Positions 10,679 through 22,789 are shown, counted from the stretch's first letter. The stretch: 64,000 nucleotides of DNA from Atrina japonica (GCA_030159075.1 BROG01000230.1:355001-419000); one strand, 5' to 3'. The notes: a model not told the origin generated them from the sequence alone. Numbers and translations: made by a program.

Positions 10679-10930
10679 CGCTAGAAGTTTCCATGGAACA
10701 TTTACATTGCTAAAAGGGGACGCTGACTCCTTCTGGACACCTGGTCCAATCCCGTTTGGAATCCGTAGTTGTTCGTCGTGTTGAGACTGTTTTAATTTGT
10801 CGTATTCTAATGGACTTTCGAATGTTCGTTGGTACTTCTTCACTATTCTTACAAACTGGTAACGAGCTCCTACTGGTTAGAATGTGCGTTTTCATGGATG
10901 ATCTTCATTCCCCTGATATCAGTGGCCGAT
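10679..10930 (+). mobile_element. Penelope-like element tail (lineage 2), upstream of an RT fragment
   Basis: Matches the 3' tail at 60776-60940 and 1846-2060 (gaagtttccatggaacattt ... cacctggtccaatcccgtttgg ... gttgagactgtt). It sits just 5' of RT sequence in the same orientation, as expected for the pseudo-LTR or tandem organisation of Penelope-like elements. Confidence 0.6.
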
Positions 10931-11004
10931 TAGACATTTTATAGTAACCAACTACTGAATTGACCACACTCGAGTGCACTTTGGAACAGTGAGGACGTTT
11001 GTCT

Positions 11005-11690
11005 TTTTGGTCATTTCTTGGCTGACATCTATTTGTATTCACATGAAGCGGAATTTATACAGTCTCTACTCTCCAAAGAAAACAAACGGTTAGCATCTCG
11101 ATTCAGTTTTACTTACAGGTATATCGACCACGTTCTGTTCATAATTAATTCGGAATTTCAGAATTACCTCGGCCAAATATATCCTGTTAAGCTATTGCTC
11201 AATGAGACGGCAGAGAGCAACACATCTACATTTTACCTAGATCTACTAATGCCGATTGGAAAGGACGGTCAACTTCACATCTTGAGCTCCCTTTATAACA
11301 AATGCAATGATTGCAATTTCCATATCACGAATTTCCCATTTCTAAGTAGCAATATTCCATTTTTTCTTGCTCATGGCGTTTTCATTTTACAACTTATACG
11401 TTATGCCAGGGTATCCTCTTCTTATGAATGTTTTATTCTAAGACCGATACGACCCGCCAATATACCACTTACACAAGGTTACGTTGTTGAACGCTTGGAG
11501 TCATCGTTTTATGGTCGATACGGGGATCTTGTTAAACATCATGAAGTTCCCCTCTCAGTAATATTATATATAGCACGACCACATACAGGGACTCCCATTC
11601 GCCAATCGTGCTTTTCAGTTTTTCACCGAACTTGACCTTTTCACCAAACTTAACCTTTTCACTGAATTTGATCCGTTCATAAAAAAAGAA
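11005..11690 (+). pseudogene. Penelope-like reverse transcriptase fragment (lineage 2)
   Basis: An open frame of about 205 codons carrying the C-terminal half of the RT: DIYLYSHEAEFIQ, a mutated catalytic motif YRYIDHVL (canonical YIDDVL, second Asp replaced by His), then YLDLLMPI, a degraded KRDD-like stretch, NFPFLSSNIP and LIRYARVSSSYECFI. The N-terminal RT motifs are absent. It is closest to the copy at 59733-60660. The 3' flank (ttcaccgaacttgacc...) matches that copy's trailer. Inactive. Confidence 0.8.
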
Positions 11691-11777
11691 AGGTTTATTA
11701 TTATTTTAGATAAATTTGATATCCTTACGAGTACATATATGTATATATATATATATATATATATTATCTCGTTTCAG

Positions 11778-11866
11778 TGATTGGTCGGTCTTTTGTAATT
11801 CATGAGGCGTACCAAGGAGCTGCTAGATTGGTGTGTGCAAACATTGTTCTGGTTACAGCTTATTAA
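11778..11866 (+). CDS. Copper-only SOD-repeat protein, exon E7 (end of domain 5, probably terminal)
   Basis: Follows tctcgtttcag and completes the phase-1 codon of E6 to read FGVIGRSFVIHEAY...LVCANI. The histidine of FVIH (11801-11803) is the fourth copper ligand, so domain 5 is complete. The frame runs on for six codons (VLVTAY) to TAA at 11864-11866, close to the natural end of a SOD domain, suggesting the protein ends here. A splice at one of two weak donors (gttctg, gttaca) to a later exon cannot be excluded. Confidence 0.75.
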
Positions 11867-11870
11867 TAAA
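11865..11870 (+). promoter_or_regulatory. AATAAA overlapping the E7 stop codon
   Basis: A canonical polyadenylation hexamer overlaps the TAA by two bases. If used, the 3' UTR would be only tens of bases and would end at the start of the 28-bp minisatellite. Hexamers of this kind are common in AT-rich DNA. Confidence 0.35.
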
Positions 11871-11873
11871 CAT

Positions 11874-13725
11874 TTTATGTGTCTATTGGCTTGTCACTTA
11901 GTTATTTATTCTATTGGTTTGTCACGTAGTTATTTACTCTATTGGTTTGTCACTTAGTTATTTACTCTATTGGCTTGTCACGTAGTTATTTACTCTATTG
12001 GTTTGTCACTTAGTTTATTACTCTATTGGCTTGTCACTTAGTTATTTACTCTATTGGCTTGCCACTTAGTTATTGACTCTATTGGCTTGTCACTTAGTTA
12101 ATTACTCGATTGGCTTGTCACTTAGTTAATTACTCGATTGGCTTGTCACTTAGTTAATTACTCGATTGGCTTGTCACTTAGTTAATTACTCTATTGGCTT
12201 GTCAATTAGTTAATTACTCGATTGGCTTGTCACTTAGTTAATTATTCTATTGGCGTGTCACTTAGTTAATTACTGTATAGGCTTGTCACTTGGTTAATTA
12301 CTCTATTGGCTTGTCTTTTAGTTAATTACTCTAGGCTTGTCACTTAGTTAATTACTCTATTGGCTTGTCACTTAGTTAATTAATCTATTGGCTTGTCTCT
12401 TAGTTAATTACTCTATTGGCTTGTCACGTAGTTAATTAATTTATTGGCTTGTCGCTTAGTTAATTACTCTATTGGCTTGTCACTTAGTTAATTACTCCAT
12501 TGGCTTGTCACTTAGTTAATTTATCTATTTGCTTGTCACTTAGTTATTTACTTCATTGGCTTGTCACTTAGTTAATTACTCTATTGGCTTGTCACTTAGT
12601 TAATTACTATATTGGCTTGTCACTTAGTTAATTACTCTATTGGCTTGTCAATTAGTTAATTACTCGATTGGCTTGTCACTTAGTTAATTACTCTATTGGC
12701 GTGTCACTTAGTTTATTACTATATAGGTTTGTGACTTGGTTAATTACTCTATTGGCTTGTCTTTAGTTAATTACTCTAGGCTTGTCACTTAGTTAATTAC
12801 TCTATTGGCTTGTCACTTAGTTAATTAATCTATTGGCTTGTCACTTGGTTAATTACTCTATTGGTTTGTCACTTAGTTAATTAATTTATTGGCTTGTCGC
12901 TTAGTTAATTACTCTATTGGCTTGTCACTTAGTTAATTAATTTATTGGCTTGTCGCTTAGTTAATTACTCTATTGGCTTGTCACTTAGTTAATTACTCCA
13001 TTGGCTTGTCACTTAGTTAATTTATCTATTTGCTTGTCACTTAGTTAATTACTTTATTGGCTTGTCACTTAGTTAATTACTCTATTGGCTTGTCACTTAG
13101 TTAATTACTATATTGGCTTGTCACTTAGTTAATTACTCTATTGGCTTGTCACTTAGTTATTTACTCTGTTGGCTTTGTCACGTAGGTAATTACTCTATTG
13201 GTTTGTCACTTAGTTATTTATTTTATTGGCTTGTGACGTAGTTAATTACTCTATTGGCTTGTCACTTAGATAATTAATCTATTAACTTGTCACGTAGTTA
13301 ATAACTCTATTGGCTTGTCACTTAGTTAATAACTCTATTGGCTTGTCACGTAGTTATTTACTCTATTGGCTTGTCACTTTTTTAATTACTCTATTGGCTT
13401 GTCACTTAGTTAATTACTCTATTGGCTTGTCACTTAGTTAATTATTCTATTGGCTTGTCACTTAGTTCATTAGTCTATTGGCTTGTCACTTAGTTAATTA
13501 CTCTATTGGCTTGTCAATTATATAATTACTCTATTTGTTTGTCACTTAGTTATTTACTCTATTGGTTTGTTACTTAGTTAATTACTTTATTGGGTTGTCA
13601 CTTAGTTAATTACTCTATTGGTTTGTCACTTAGTTTATTAATCTACTGGCTTGTCATGTAGTTATTTACTCTATTGGCTTGTCACGTAGTTATTTACTCT
13701 ATTGGCTTGTCAGTTAGTTAATAAC
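11874..13725. repeat. 28-bp minisatellite, ~65 copies
   Basis: Consensus attggcttgtcacttagttaattactct, with point variants and occasional indels. It begins within about 10 bp of the last SOD exon. Confidence 0.97.
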
Positions 13726-13954
13726 ATGCCTACTGATAGTGCAATGCCTTTGTAAATTAAATGATTGCGCGACGTCTGACAGAGGAATTGCTATACATTT
13801 AACGACTATGAGATCACTGACATGGTAAGGTCTATGAAATAAATGACTACGCGATGTCTGACAAAGAAACTGCTATGAACTAAACGACTATGCGAATACT
13901 GACAGAGGACGGTCTATGAATCAAATGACTACGTCTTCTGACAGAGGAAGGTCT

Positions 13955-14235
13955 ATCAATATCATAAACATAATACCAAATTTAAAATGCTCTTGACGAT
14001 CGTTTCTGTCAATTAGACTTCATCAGTCGATTTCCAAGTTTACAAAAAGGGATTTTCTACAGAAAAAGTGGTATAAGACAAGACCAAAAACTAAATCCAA
14101 ATGCATGGCATAATCCGCCTTAAGAGTAACCACTGTAAAAAGATGACTATCTTAGCGTTTGACAAATTTAGAATTTGAATGGTGTTTTCAGTGCCAAATT
14201 TTATTTTAGTTTAAGATTATCAGCCGGTACGGAAA
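13955..14235 (-). mobile_element. Hammerhead-bearing dispersed repeat, copy 2 (inserted in a minisatellite)
   Basis: About 280 bp that interrupts the ~39-bp array. It shares atcataaacataatacc, the hammerhead block and gagtaaccactgtaaaa with the 24.3-kb copy, and a downstream aaatttagaatttgaatgg block with copy 1. There is no open frame, so it is non-autonomous. Confidence 0.7.
13989..14036 (-). ncRNA. Hammerhead ribozyme motif with intact CTGATGA core
   Basis: Minus strand: CTGATGA, stem II (GTC-TAATT-GAC, closed by an A.A mismatch), GAAA, stem III ACGATCGT, the cleavage triplet GTC, then AAGAGC. The conserved core bases are all present. Stem I is degraded: the strand before the core no longer pairs well with AAGAGC. 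Short stem III is typical of retrozyme hammerheads, which work best as dimers. Confidence 0.65.
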
Positions 14236-14520
14236 TACCAGGTACTAGGCTATGAATTGAATGACTACGTTCTCTGACATATGAATGTCTATGAATAAAA
14301 CGGCTACGTCTTCTGACAGAGGAAGGTCTATGAACTAAATGACTTCCGTACTCTGTCAATGGAAGGTCTATGGATTAACTGACTTCGTCTTCTGAAAAAG
14401 GAAGGTCTATAAATAGAAAACCAAGGTGATTACTGATAGAGGAATGCTTATAAATTAAATACTTACGCAACTACTGACAGAAGAATGATTACGTGCTTGT
14501 TGACACAGGGATGATTATGT

Positions 14521-16110
14521 AACCACCAACAAAGGGTTTGAAGCAAATGAATATCATTCAGAGTAAAACAGTATTTCAGTTACAAAGTGATAAGCAAGAG
14601 CTAATATATAAGTGGAATAATGGTAAATGTAAATAAACAAAATCTGTAGTCAATATATCCGTGGGCGTTACGTCATTGTCCAATTTGTTTTAATTGAATG
14701 TCATTTCCTATTTACATTGTTGTTAAAATATTTATATTCAATATTTCGCCAATAGATTCACATAAAAAGTCAACAAACATTTTTTTGTAAAGCTTCTTTG
14801 TGTTTGGCCACTTATATCCATACTACAAAATATAGATAAAGTTATGCTGAACAATGCAATTTAAAATGCATGTGCACTTATGAACGCATACAACCACCAT
14901 TTATATGACATTGATTCAGTTCATTTCTTTATTTAAGAGTCGCATATATGACGTTAGCAATCAACAATATTTGCAAAGCATATGAGAATAAATCTAGATG
15001 AATGACATGTTGTAAATGAAATGATGATTAATTAAGCAATCATGACATTATATAACATACAAACTCGCGTGCTAATGTTATCAGTATGCCATTATATCTC
15101 AAGTCGACAGAGAACAGAAAAAACGCATGGATAAATACTAACATTGCCAAGGTTATAGTTTTTACAAAACAAATAATTAGTGAAACGTGTATATAACATT
15201 AAAATGTTGCATTGTTTCAATGCATTTTGAAGTAGAAACATGTTAAATAAAGCTGCGTTGAATTCTTGTCCAGTACAAAAATTTGATTTGAAACCAGGTC
15301 ACCCAATGCTGCTTTAAGTTTGATCTCAGCTGGATTTGTATTTCCATCGGTATTGTTGAAGTACGTACACAGCACTAGTGTTAAGAGTCAAGGTCGTTGC
15401 CTAAAATTACATTTGGTCCATAGCCTATCATATATGTCTTCGGAATATGGGTCATTGCATAATAAATAAGATATTACTGAATAACCGAATAAAATTCCGA
15501 TATTAATATCTGTTTTAAAGCGGATACATTATTTCACTCATGTTCTGTAGTGATCATATTCCGGAAAATGCATGTGGAAATGTGTTTCGTCTTTCGTCTT
15601 TGTCAATTACAACAAAATCTATTTTCTCTTGAAATTAGTGGCACCTGTACAATGCAGTCTCAATATTTAATTGATTTGCACTGGTTCTGATTATGGTCAA
15701 ATTTGAACGCATCTTTTTGCTGAATGGAGGCGTTAAGTATGAATAAATTAACTAGTTTTTGACCTGTAAAATTGCCTTTATACTTTTAAGGTTTTTGTGT
15801 TCTTGATTAATTAACAAACTGTTCATGTAAAATGTTTAAAGATTTGATTTTATAGTAAGGTTGATATTCTTCAAGATATTTGAGGCAGGATTTAGCACCA
15901 CACAATATTAAAGACTGCAACAAAAGCATTCTGCATGATACATCGATGAAACCATCAAACACAAATGTCAAAGCTGTAAACATAGAACATATTTAGAAAA
16001 CCCAAACAGTGAATTAAATAAAGCTCTTATCGTAATAGGTGTATACTAAGGTCAGGTCTTTGTTGCTTATCGTGTCTCATTCGTAGATAGTTGGATATTA
16101 CCCTATAACA
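14521..16110. other. Intergenic, nothing recognised
   Basis: Unique AT-rich sequence between the presumed end of the SOD gene and the presumed start of the EGF gene. It should contain the promoter of the latter; no convincing TATA box was seen. Confidence 0.5.
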
Positions 16111-16195
16111 ATGGCAACAGAATATCGACTTAATATATCTGTTATATTTTATATGTATGTATTTGTATTGAACATCGGTACTGAAGTAAGCTCAT
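16111..16195 (+). CDS. Signal-peptide exon of an EGF-domain secreted protein
   Basis: ATG in a good context (aacaATGG) opens 28 codons: MATEYRLN, a hydrophobic core ISVIFYMYVFVLNIG, and a polar TEVSS end, ideal for a signal peptide. It stops at a perfect gtaagt donor in phase 1, exactly the phase needed by the EGF exon at 17445 (the joined codon reads TCG, Ser). There is no long ORF here; the call rests on leader character, start context and phase match. It could alternatively be unrelated to the EGF exons. Confidence 0.6.
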
Positions 16196-16414
16196 GTAAG
16201 TGTTTTGCTATTAATCTAAAATGTCTACTTAAATAATGTAAACTAAATTAACAAATTGCATTGCGGTATGATTTGAAACAAGGCTAAGACACCAGGATAA
16301 CATACCGTTGTTACAAAACATTATTTAAAGATGTTCTTGAACATTCATTAATGAACACATCGATTTTGAGGCACTTATTTACAAAACAGCCCTCTCTCTC
16401 TCTCTCTCTCTCCA

Positions 16415-16494
<80 letters not shown>

Positions 16495-17444
16495 AAGTTA
16501 GCGCTAGCTATCTTTTACGAAAATGTTTCTAAACCTTAAATTTTAAGCTACACTAAACCGAAATCTAGAGATGACTTTTTTTACTTAGCCGAGAAGTTTG
16601 TAAACGTGAAGCAATTAACACAATACAATTAGCATTTAATAGCTATTAGTTATTCGACTGCTCAGTTGTCATTTAAACGAAAATAAGAAAACAGAACCAT
16701 TTCAACCTTAAAACGACTTTATTTACTTTTTCTGTAATGATAATAGAGAGAACAAAAACCCTTTTGAGCCTTTGATCCTAGAGTGTGTAAGTTATTCAAC
16801 ACAATTGAGTGAGTTATTTCATTACACAAGACATCAATTGATAAGATGCCAAAGTATAAATTTCCAAATGTCCATATTAATCACTGAATAGAAAATAGAT
16901 AAAAGACAAATTACATTGTTCTTTAACCGACGCTTGGCCGTGAAAGACACGGATTACATACGAAAGATAATCATATTTTCCCATGGACATAGACAGCCCA
17001 CATGCGCTTTGACGTCATCGAAGCACATTAATGTATTTGAATGGGCCAGGTCGAACTATTTAGAGGGGTAACAAAATGTAACTCTACTTTCGAGTTAAGG
17101 TTCTTCTGAAGTGTGAGAGCAAATATTCCAAACTAGTTTCAGTTATAATGGAAATCTGAAGGATCGTGGTATGTAGTGTTCCAGTGTCTACTCTACTAAA
17201 ACAAACATGTCAAATACTATTGGTCCCATTTGGCAAGTAAAGGAGCATTAGCTGTGTCTGTTTTCAAATTTATTTTTCCTTTTTTACTACTTAGAAAACT
17301 CAAACTATTTTTGGTAAACCCAGCTACAGCCCTTTTATTACAGAAGGCGTGTTCGTTTTTTGTTGTCTTGCGTATTTACGTCATTCCGTCGTCCCATATG
17401 AAGGCAGTGATTGACGTAGAAAAATAATTGTGCTTTATTGACAG
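16196..17444 (+). other. Intron with (CT)n
   Basis: A 1.25-kb phase-1 intron ending in tttattgacag. It contains a (CT)n array at 16391-16491; otherwise unique. Confidence 0.55.
16391..16491. repeat. (CT)n microsatellite
   Basis: About 50 CT units with one ccatctg interruption near 16413. Confidence 0.98.
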
Positions 17445-17570
17445 CGAGACTGGATCTATGTAAAGGTGTAATGTGCGAAAATGGTGGCATGTGTGTTCCT
17501 ACACCGGAGCTGAATGTTGGATTTCAATGCCGATGCCGCTTGGGCTTTACGGGATATCTATGTAAATCAG
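17445..17570 (+). CDS. EGF-like domain exon 1
   Basis: A 126-bp phase 1-1 exon between ttgacag and gtaatc. It reads DLCKGVMCENGGMC then FQCRCRLGFTGYLC, with six cysteines in the C-x4-C-x5-C-x11-C-x1-C-x8-C spacing of an EGF module and the typical GF.G.LC ending. Phase 1-1 modules of this kind are easily shuffled between extracellular proteins. Confidence 0.9.
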
Positions 17571-18012
17571 GTAATCGGTTTATAGGTAATCTGTTAAGCA
17601 ATGAGTGAAATAACTTATTGAAGATTATTGTCGAGAGAATAACTAATACCATATGTCTATAACTATATATCTTCTTGTTCTTCTTCGGTTCGATCGTCTC
17701 TTTTTCTTTTTGATAACTACCCGTAATGGCACAAACACTGATAAAAACAGAAAATGTATCATAGACAAAATAAACCGAAGTGATTAAACAGTTTTCAAAT
17801 GCTATTCAAGAATTCTATAGCTTATGTATTTGACTTCATATTACGCATCATAACTAGATTTATGGAAGAGGAAACACGTCTAATTAAGTGCCGAAAGAAA
17901 CATATTGTGCTTTGTAACACAAGTCTTTCATTATAAGTTGATTCGTTTAAGAGTAATGATTATTGCAATGCCTAGTAAACATATTCAGACACTTTTCCCT
18001 TTCTTTTAAAAG
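17571..18012 (+). other. Intron, nothing recognised
   Basis: A 442-bp phase-1 intron between the two EGF exons, with acceptor cttttaaaag. Confidence 0.7.
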
Positions 18013-18144
18013 TAATCCCTATTCGTCCAAACGACCCCTGTAACAGTTATCCTTGCCAACATGGAGGTAAATGCATTGCCCCGACAGACGAGAACTTCCA
18101 TTGCATCTGTCCACTTGGCTTTTCGGGTTCCTTCTGTCAGCATG
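18013..18144 (+). CDS. EGF-like domain exon 2
   Basis: A 132-bp phase 1-1 exon with a weak gtttgt donor. It reads NDPCNSYPCQHGGKC then FHCICPLGFSGSFC: six cysteines, canonical EGF spacing, and the DPC.S.PC.HGG.C form common in Notch-like and other extracellular proteins. The next exon was not found; a 35-bp minisatellite begins about 15 bp after the donor, so any continuation lies beyond 22.5 kb. Confidence 0.9.
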
Positions 18145-18159
18145 GTTTGTATATATACA

Positions 18160-20088
18160 TTCTTATACTACAGATTATTTTATCACACAGATTATTTTAT
18201 CACACAGATTATGTTATCACACAGATTTTGACTGAGATACAGACTATTGTATCACATACATTTTGGCTATTGTATCACATACAGACTATTGTATCACATA
18301 CATTTTGGCTGAGATACAGACTATTGTATCACATACATTTTGACTGAGATACAGACTATTGTATCACTACATTTTGGCTGAGATACAGACTATTGTATCA
18401 CTACATTTTGACTGAGATACAGACTATTGTATCACATACATTTTGACTGAGATACAGACTATTGTATCACATACATTTTGACTGAGATACAGACTATTGT
18501 ATCACATACATTTTGACTGAGATACAGACTATTGTATTATATACATTTTGACTGAGATACAGACTATTGTATTATATACATTTTGACTGAGATACAGACT
18601 ATTGTATTATATACATTTTGACTGAGATACAGACTATTGTATTATATACATTTTGGCTGAGATACAGACTATTGTATTATATACATTTTGACTGAGATAC
18701 AGACTGAGATACAGATACTACTATTGTATTATATATTTTGACATTTTGGCATGTGAGATACAGACTATTGTATTATATACATTTTGACTGAGATACAGAC
18801 TATTGTATCACATACATTTTGACTGAGATACAGACTATTGTATTATATACATTTTGACTGAGATACAGACTACTATTGGCTGAGATACAGACTATTATAT
18901 ACATTTTGACTGAGATACAGACTATTGTATTATATACATTTTGGCTGAGATACAGACTATTGTATCACTACATTTTGACTGAGATACAGACTATTGTATT
19001 ATATACATTTTGACTGAGATACAGACTGAGATACTAGACTTTGTATTATATACATTTTGACTGAGATACAGACTATTGTATTATATACATTTTGGCTGAG
19101 ATACAGACTATTGTATTATATACATTTTGGCTGAGATACAGACTATTGTATCACATACATTTTACATTTTGATCACATGACTGAGATACAGACTATCACA
19201 TACATGTATTATATACATTTTGACTGAGATACAGACTATTGTATGTAAATTTTGATATACATATTTGATATACATGTGAGATACAGACTATTGTATTATA
19301 TACATTTTGGCTGAGATACAGACTATTGTATCACTACAGTTTACTGAGATACAGACTATTGTATCACATACAGTTTGGCTGAGATACAGACTATTGTATC
19401 ACTACAGTTTACTGAGATTACATTTTGACTGAGACTATTGTATCACTCACTGAGATAGTTTATCACATGACTGATACAGACTATATACATTGTATCACAT
19501 ATTATATACATTTTGGCTGAGATACAGACTATTGACTATTGTTTTGATTATATTGTACATATTTTTTGCTGAGATACAGACTATTGTCACATACATTTTG
19601 ATACATTTTGACTGAGATACAGACTATTGTATCACATACATTTTGACTGAGATACAGACTATTGTATCACATACATTTTGACTGAGATACAGACTATTGT
19701 ATCATTTTTGACTGACAGACTATTGTACTTTTGACTGATACAGACTATTGTATCACATACATTTTGACTGAGATACAGACTATTGTATTTTGGCTGACAG
19801 ACTATTGTTCACTACATTTTGACTGAGATACAGACTATTGTACTATATACATTGTATCACATACATTTTGGCTGAGATACAGATTATTATATCAACAGAT
19901 TATTATATCATTTACATTTTGTCTGAGATACAGACTATTGTATCACATACATTTTGGCTGAGATACAGATTATTATATCAACAGATTATTATATCATATA
20001 CATTTTGTCTGAGATACAGACTATTGTATCACATACATTTTGGCTGAGATACAGATTATTATATCAGTTTTAAATAGCCTGAGATACA
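18160..20088. repeat. 35-bp minisatellite
   Basis: Consensus actgagatacagactattgtatcacatacattttg, about 55 copies, with shuffled and truncated units between about 19.1 and 19.8 kb. Confidence 0.96.
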
Positions 20089-20149
20089 GACACAGTTTTA
20101 AATAGCCCGAAGAGGGGTCTCAACTTACAGCGATCACAGACATAACTTG

Positions 20150-22511
20150 TAGCAGCAGACAGTATAGGCTCAGCGCTAGATACAGTGTAGGTTCAGTATA
20201 GGTTCAGCGCTAGGTTAAGTGTAGGTTCAGTGCCAGGTTCAGTGTAGGTTCAGTGCCAGGTTCAGTGTAGGTTCATTGCCAGGTTCAGTGTAGGCTCAGC
20301 GCTAGATACAGTGTAGGTTCAGTGCCAGTTTCAGTGTAAGCTCAGCGCTAGACACAGTGTAGGTTCAGTGCCAAGTTCAGTGTAGGCTCAGCGCTAGGTT
20401 TAGTGTAGGTTCAGTGCCAGGTTCAGTGCCAGGTTCAGTGTAGGCTCAGCGCTAGGTTGAGTATAGGCTTATCGCTAGGTTCAGTGTAGGTTCAGTGCCA
20501 GGTTCAGTGTAGGCTCAGCGCTAGATACAGTGTAGGTTCAGTATAGGTTCAGCGGTAGGTTCAGTGTAGGTTCAGTGCCAGGTTCAGTGTAGGGTCAGCG
20601 CTAGATACAGTGTAGGTTCAGTGCTAGGTTCAGTGTAGGTTCAGAGCCAGGTTCAGTGTAGGCTCAGCACTAGATACAGTGTAGGTTCAGTATAGGTTCA
20701 GCGGTAGGTTCAGTGTAGGTTCAGAGCCAGGTTCAGTGTAGGCTCATCGCTAGATACAGTGTAGGTTTGGTATAGGTTTAGCGGTAGGTTCAGCGTAGGG
20801 TCAGCGCTAGATTCAGTGCAAGTTCAGTATAGGTTCAGTGTAGGTTCAGTGCCAGGTTCAGTGTAGGCTCAGCGCTAGATAGAGTGTAGGTTCGGTATAG
20901 GTTCAGCACTAGGTTCAGTGTAGGTTCAGTGCCAGGTTCAGTGTAGATTCAGTACTAGATACGTTGTGAGTTCAGTATAGCCTTATCGCTAGGTTCAGTG
21001 TAGGCTCAGCGCTATATACCGTGTAGGTTCAGTGCCAGGTTCAATGTAGGTTCAGTATAGGCTTATCGCTAGGTTCAGTGTAGGCTCAGCGCTAGGTCCA
21101 GTGTAGGTTCAGTGTCAGGTTCAATGTAGGTTCAGTATAGGCTTATCGCTAGGTTCAGTGTAGGCTCAGCGCTAGGTTCAGTGTAGGTTCAGTGCCAGAT
21201 TCAGTGTAGGCTCAGCGCTAGGTTCAGTGTAGGTTCAGTATAGGCTTATCGCTAGGTTCAGTGTAGGTTCAGTGCCAGCTTCAGTGTAGGCTCATCGCTA
21301 GATACAGTGTAGGTTTAGTATAGGTTCAGCGGTAGGTTCAGTGTAGGGTTAGCGCTAGATACAGTGTAGGTTTCGTATAGGTTCAGAGCTAGGTTCAGTG
21401 CCATGTTCAGTGTAGGCGCAGCAATAGATACAGTGTAAGTTTAGTATAGGTTCAGCACTAAGTTCATAGTATGTTCAGTGCCAGGTTCAGTGTCGATTCA
21501 GCACTGGATACAGTGTAGGCTCAGTATAGGTTCAGCGCTATGTTCAGTGTAGGTTCAGTGTCAGGTTCAGTGTAGGCTCAGCACTAGATACTGTGTAGAT
21601 TCAGTATAGGCCTATCGCCAGGTTTAGTGTAGGTTCAGTGCCAGGTTCAGTGTAGGCTCAGCGCTAGATACAGTGTAGATTCAGTATAGGTTCAGCGGTA
21701 AGTTCAGTGTTGGTTCAGTGCCATGTTCAGTGTAGGTTCAGTATAGGCTTATCGCTAGGTTCAGTGTAGGTTCAGTGCCAGGTTCAGTGCCAGGTTCAGT
21801 GTAGGCTCAGCGCTAGATACAGTGTAGGTTCAGTATAGGTTTAGCGCTAGGTTCAGTGTAGGTTCAGTGCCAGGTTCAGTGTAGGCTCATCACTAGATAC
21901 AGTGTAGGTTTAGTATAGGTTCAGCGGTAGGTTCAGTGTAGGGTTAGCGCTAGATACAGTGTAGGTTCAGTATAGGTTCAGAGCTAGGTTCAGTGTAGGT
22001 TCAGTGCCATGTTCAGTGTAGGCTCAGCAATAGATACAGTGTAAGTTTAGTATAGGTTCAGCACTAGGTTCATAGTAGGTTCAGTGCCAGGTTCAGTGTA
22101 GATTCAGCACTAGATACAGTGTAGGCTCAGTATAGGTTCATCGCTATGTTCAGTGTAGGTTCAGTGCCAGGTTCAGTGTAGGCTCAGCACTAGATACTGT
22201 GTAGATTCAGTATAGGCTTATACAGGTTTAGTGTAGGTTCAGTGCCAGGTTCAGTGTAGGCTCAGCGCTAGATACAGTGTAGATCCAGTATAAATTCAGC
22301 GGTAGGTTCAGTGTTGGGTCAGTGCCAGGTTCAGTGTAGGTTCGGTATAGGCTTATCGCTAGGTTCAGTGTAGGTTCAGTGCCAGGTTCAGTGGAGGTTC
22401 AGTGCCAGGTTCAGTGTAGGTTCGGTATAGGCTTATCGCTAGGTTCAGTGTAGGTTCGGTATAGGCTTATCGCTAGGTTCAGTGTAGGTTCAGTGCCAGG
22501 TTCAGTGTAGT
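20150..22511. repeat. 11-12-bp minisatellite with higher-order structure
   Basis: Alternating ggttcagtgta and ggttcagtgcca units, with variants (ggctcagcgcta, gatacagtgta, ggcttatcgcta) arranged in longer repeating blocks. About 2.4 kb. Confidence 0.96.
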
Positions 22512-22789
22512 CTTTATTTACCTTATAAAACCCAGCCCACTCGCTTCTCAAAATATATCTGCTTTTACGAAGACATCGTTAGTTGGTTCTGTAGGGCATA
22601 TATGTTTAGACATTAATCAAGATAAACTGGTTCACCATTTCATATTTCATAAAAGTTCACAATTACTTGGGATCAGATCAGGACCGCATATTATTGTTGT
22701 TGAAACTTAAACTCGTGAGTAGCAGTTTGTGCATTATTCAATTTTGGTGCTCATTTGATCACACAACTGTAGCGTACCCAATCTGGATG
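22512..22789. other. Nothing recognised
   Basis: Short unique stretch between a minisatellite and a retroelement tail. Confidence 0.4.

Larger units (their letters stand above)
9877..11777 (+). other. Intron E6-E7 carrying a SINE and Penelope-like debris
   Basis: A 1.9-kb phase-1 intron. After the 32-bp array it holds about 450 bp of unique sequence, a SINE, a retroelement tail, a broken RT fragment, and a short TA run (about 11738-11764) before the tctcgtttcag acceptor. Confidence 0.75.
13735..14520. repeat. ~39-bp minisatellite split by a hammerhead element
   Basis: Units of the type gactacgtcttctgacagag/gaaggtctatgaactaaat lie on both sides (13735-13954 and about 14236-14520) of the hammerhead-bearing element at 13955-14235. 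The array was therefore split by insertion, which helps define the element's ends. Confidence 0.75.

Noticed and set aside
16311..16539. Arg-Glu and Ser-Leu repeat ORFs
   Set aside because: Translation of the (CT)n microsatellite on both strands.
18147..20047. ORFs with repeated HTFWLRYRLLYHI-like text
   Set aside because: Translation of the 35-bp minisatellite.
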